64,000 nt of DNA, taken from contig NZ_CP060828.1 of NCBI RefSeq assembly GCF_014489635.1, positions 62,001-126,000 of the forward strand, written 5' to 3'. The position numbers were made by a program, and so were the translations under genes. The notes beneath the pieces were generated by a model. It made no database searches. It was not told where the DNA came from and saw only the letters and a program-made list of their open reading frames with translations. This stretch comes from Streptomyces roseirectus. Its GTDB lineage: Bacteria > Actinomycetota > Actinomycetes > Streptomycetales > Streptomycetaceae. Shown one piece after another: positions 62,602 to 64,000 of this stretch. Each line of letters starts with the position of its first letter. Positions within the stretch are counted from its first letter, which is position 1.

Positions 62602-63975
62602 TCAGATCTGGTGGAGGAGCTCGGCGGCGGTGTGCTGTCCGGAGCGGACGGCGCCGTCCATGTAGCCGTTCCAGTAGGGGGAGAACTCGGCGCCCGCCCA
62701 GTGCACACGCCCGTGCGGGCGGCCCATCCACTGGCCGTGGTCGGCGAGGACGCCGGGGGCGGCGACGGAGGTGGGGCCGCCCAGGGTCCACCGCTCGGCG
62801 GTCCAGTCCTGCTCGACGTAGTCGACGGTGTCGAAGGCGCGGTCCCCGACGACCTGGGCGAAGCAGCGCAGGACGGCGCCGCGTCGTTCGGCGGCCGGGC
62901 GGTGGGCCCACTTGCGCCACTCCTTGCCGCCGAGGAAGCCCATCAGCACGCCCGGTCCGCCGTCGGGCGGGGTGTTGTCGAACATCTCGCGGATCGGGGA
63001 CCCACCGCGCAGCAGGCCCATCCCGGACAGTCCGTCCTCGCGCCAGAACGGCTTGTCGTAGACGGCGACGCACTTCATGAGCGTGCCGAACGGGAGCCGT
63101 TGCAGGAGCTGGTCCTGCTGGGCCGGCAGCAGCGGGTCCCACACGATCCGGGAGGCGACGACCGGCGGTACGGCGACGACGACCCGGTCGGCCCGCCAGT
63201 CGCCGGCGTCGGAGACGACGGTGACGCCGGTGGAGTCCTGGCTGATGCGGCGCACGGGCGCCGAGAGGTGGACCCTGCCGTCGAGTTCCACGGCCATCCG
63301 CTGGGCGACGAGCTGTGATCCGCCGACGAACCGGCTGTCCTGGGCGCCGCCGGTGGTGCCGGTGCCGCGGTCCATCGTGCCGGGGTGGGTCTCGTCGCCG
63401 AACGTCGAGACGTACCAGAGGCTGAAGAGGGCGGAGGCGTCGCGGGCCTCGCCGCCGTAGGCGGAGTTCAGGAACAGGTTGATCATGTCGACGGCGTCGC
63501 CGGTGATCTCGGCCTTGCGCAGCCACGTCTCGTAGGTCATGCCGTCCAGCTCCCGGGCCTTCGCGGCCTCCCACGGCGCGTGCGGGGAGATCTTCGCGGC
63601 GGCCTGGCCGATGCGGGCCAGGGCGAGACCCATGTCGGGCAGGGCGAACAGGTCCGGCGGGATGTGGCCGCTGAACCGCTTGGCCTTGCCCTCGTTCACG
63701 TAGACGGTCTCGCCGGGGACGGCGGCCTGGTACGTGTCCACGCCGACCTCCTTGGCCAGCGCCAGGACGCGGTCCTGGGTCGGGCCGACGAACTGGCCGC
63801 CGATCTCGGTCACCCGGCCGTCGCCGAGGTGGTGGTTGAGGAGCCGACCGCCGACCCTCTCGCGGGCTTCCAGGACGGCCACGGACTTGCCGGCCGCCAC
63901 CAGTTCCCGGGCCGCCGTCAGACCGGCGAGTCCCGCGCCGACGACCACCACGTCCGTGTGCTGCGCGCTGTTCAT
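62602..63975 (-). CDS. Flavin monoamine oxidase-family protein
   Basis: 457 residues from the ATG at 63975 with GAGGAG 5 bases upstream; a GTG two codons earlier overlaps that site. The N-terminal FAD motif is VVVVGAGLAGLTAARELVAA near 8-27, followed by LEARERVGGRLL. The C-terminal FAD-contact segment HWAGAEFSPYWNGYMDGAVR near 425-444 is typical of plant- and animal-type amine oxidases. It probably oxidises a primary or secondary amine to an aldehyde or imine with release of peroxide. The substrate is unknown. Its promoter is at or beyond the right edge. Confidence 0.92.
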   Translation of the reverse strand: MNSAQHTDVVVVGAGLAGLTAARELVAAGKSVAVLEARERVGGRLLNHHLGDGRVTEIGGQFVGPTQDRVLALAKEVGVDTYQAAVPGETVYVNEGKAKRFSGHIPPDLFALPDMGLALARIGQAAAKISPHAPWEAAKARELDGMTYETWLRKAEITGDAVDMINLFLNSAYGGEARDASALFSLWYVSTFGDETHPGTMDRGTGTTGGAQDSRFVGGSQLVAQRMAVELDGRVHLSAPVRRISQDSTGVTVVSDAGDWRADRVVVAVPPVVASRIVWDPLLPAQQDQLLQRLPFGTLMKCVAVYDKPFWREDGLSGMGLLRGGSPIREMFDNTPPDGGPGVLMGFLGGKEWRKWAHRPAAERRGAVLRCFAQVVGDRAFDTVDYVEQDWTAERWTLGGPTSVAAPGVLADHGQWMGRPHGRVHWAGAEFSPYWNGYMDGAVRSGQHTAAELLHQI

Positions 63976-64000
63976 GATCACTCCTCGTGAAGGGGGTGCG

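Overview
The window reads as a Streptomyces (or close actinomycete) chromosome segment: very high GC, GTG and TTG starts, ATGA/GTGA start-stop overlaps, long antisense shadow frames, and a secreted xylan-degrading gene set typical of the genus. No tRNA, rRNA, CRISPR array, insertion sequence or phage gene was seen.

Region 1 (1-32.4 kb) is the right end of a modular type I polyketide cluster cut by the left edge. Three PKS genes on the minus strand read PKS-A (loading KSQ-AT-ACP, then KS-AT-DH(inactive)-KR-ACP), PKS-B (KS-AT-KR-ACP, KS-AT-DH-ER-KR-ACP) and PKS-C (KS-AT-ACP, KS-AT-KR..., truncated). A small DUF1579-like gene precedes PKS-A. Around it are two cytochrome P450 genes and a cassette of a DUF5988-like protein, crotonyl-CoA carboxylase/reductase and KASIII, which should supply an alkylmalonyl-CoA extender. 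From AT motifs (propionyl start; malonyl, methylmalonyl, malonyl, malonyl, methylmalonyl) and reductive domains, the chain after module 5 would be ethyl-CHOH-CH2-CHOH-CHMe-CH2-CH2-CO-CH2-CHOH-CHMe-acyl. That hydroxyl/ketone spacing is what 6,6-spiroketal macrolides of the oligomycin/rutamycin/ossamycin type need, so I propose a spiroketal macrolide cluster. No matching unusual AT, thioesterase or pathway regulator is in view; they would lie to the left.

Region 2 (32.6-42.5 kb) is mixed chromosomal content: a DUF418 membrane protein, a siderophore-interacting protein divergent from an SDR-type NAD(P)-binding gene, a TetR regulator with matching palindromes at both promoters, an Entner-Doudoroff pair (KDPG aldolase, KDG kinase), DUF4037 and DUF952 proteins, a phosphotransferase next to a broken ABC-transporter end, two small secreted proteins and a P-loop kinase. 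Remnants of an AraC-type regulator and an ABC ATPase mark past rearrangement.

Region 3 (42.5-58.9 kb) is a plant-polysaccharide locus: a sugar ABC importer without its ATPase, a divergent LacI regulator and GH3 glycosidase, a CE1 esterase and GH10 xylanase (both with CBM13), a GH62 arabinofuranosidase, a KimA-like permease, a GH74 xyloglucanase and a GH16 enzyme. An identical 15-base element occurs in both directions between the xylanase and arabinofuranosidase, and a related perfect palindrome lies before the ABC operon, suggesting one LacI-controlled xylan regulon.

Region 4 (59-64 kb) holds a necrosis-inducing-like secreted protein, a cyclopropane-fatty-acid-synthase-like methyltransferase, a TetR regulator, and an amine oxidase/SRPBCC pair. 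Annotation is from reading alone; family names are recognitions, not search results.
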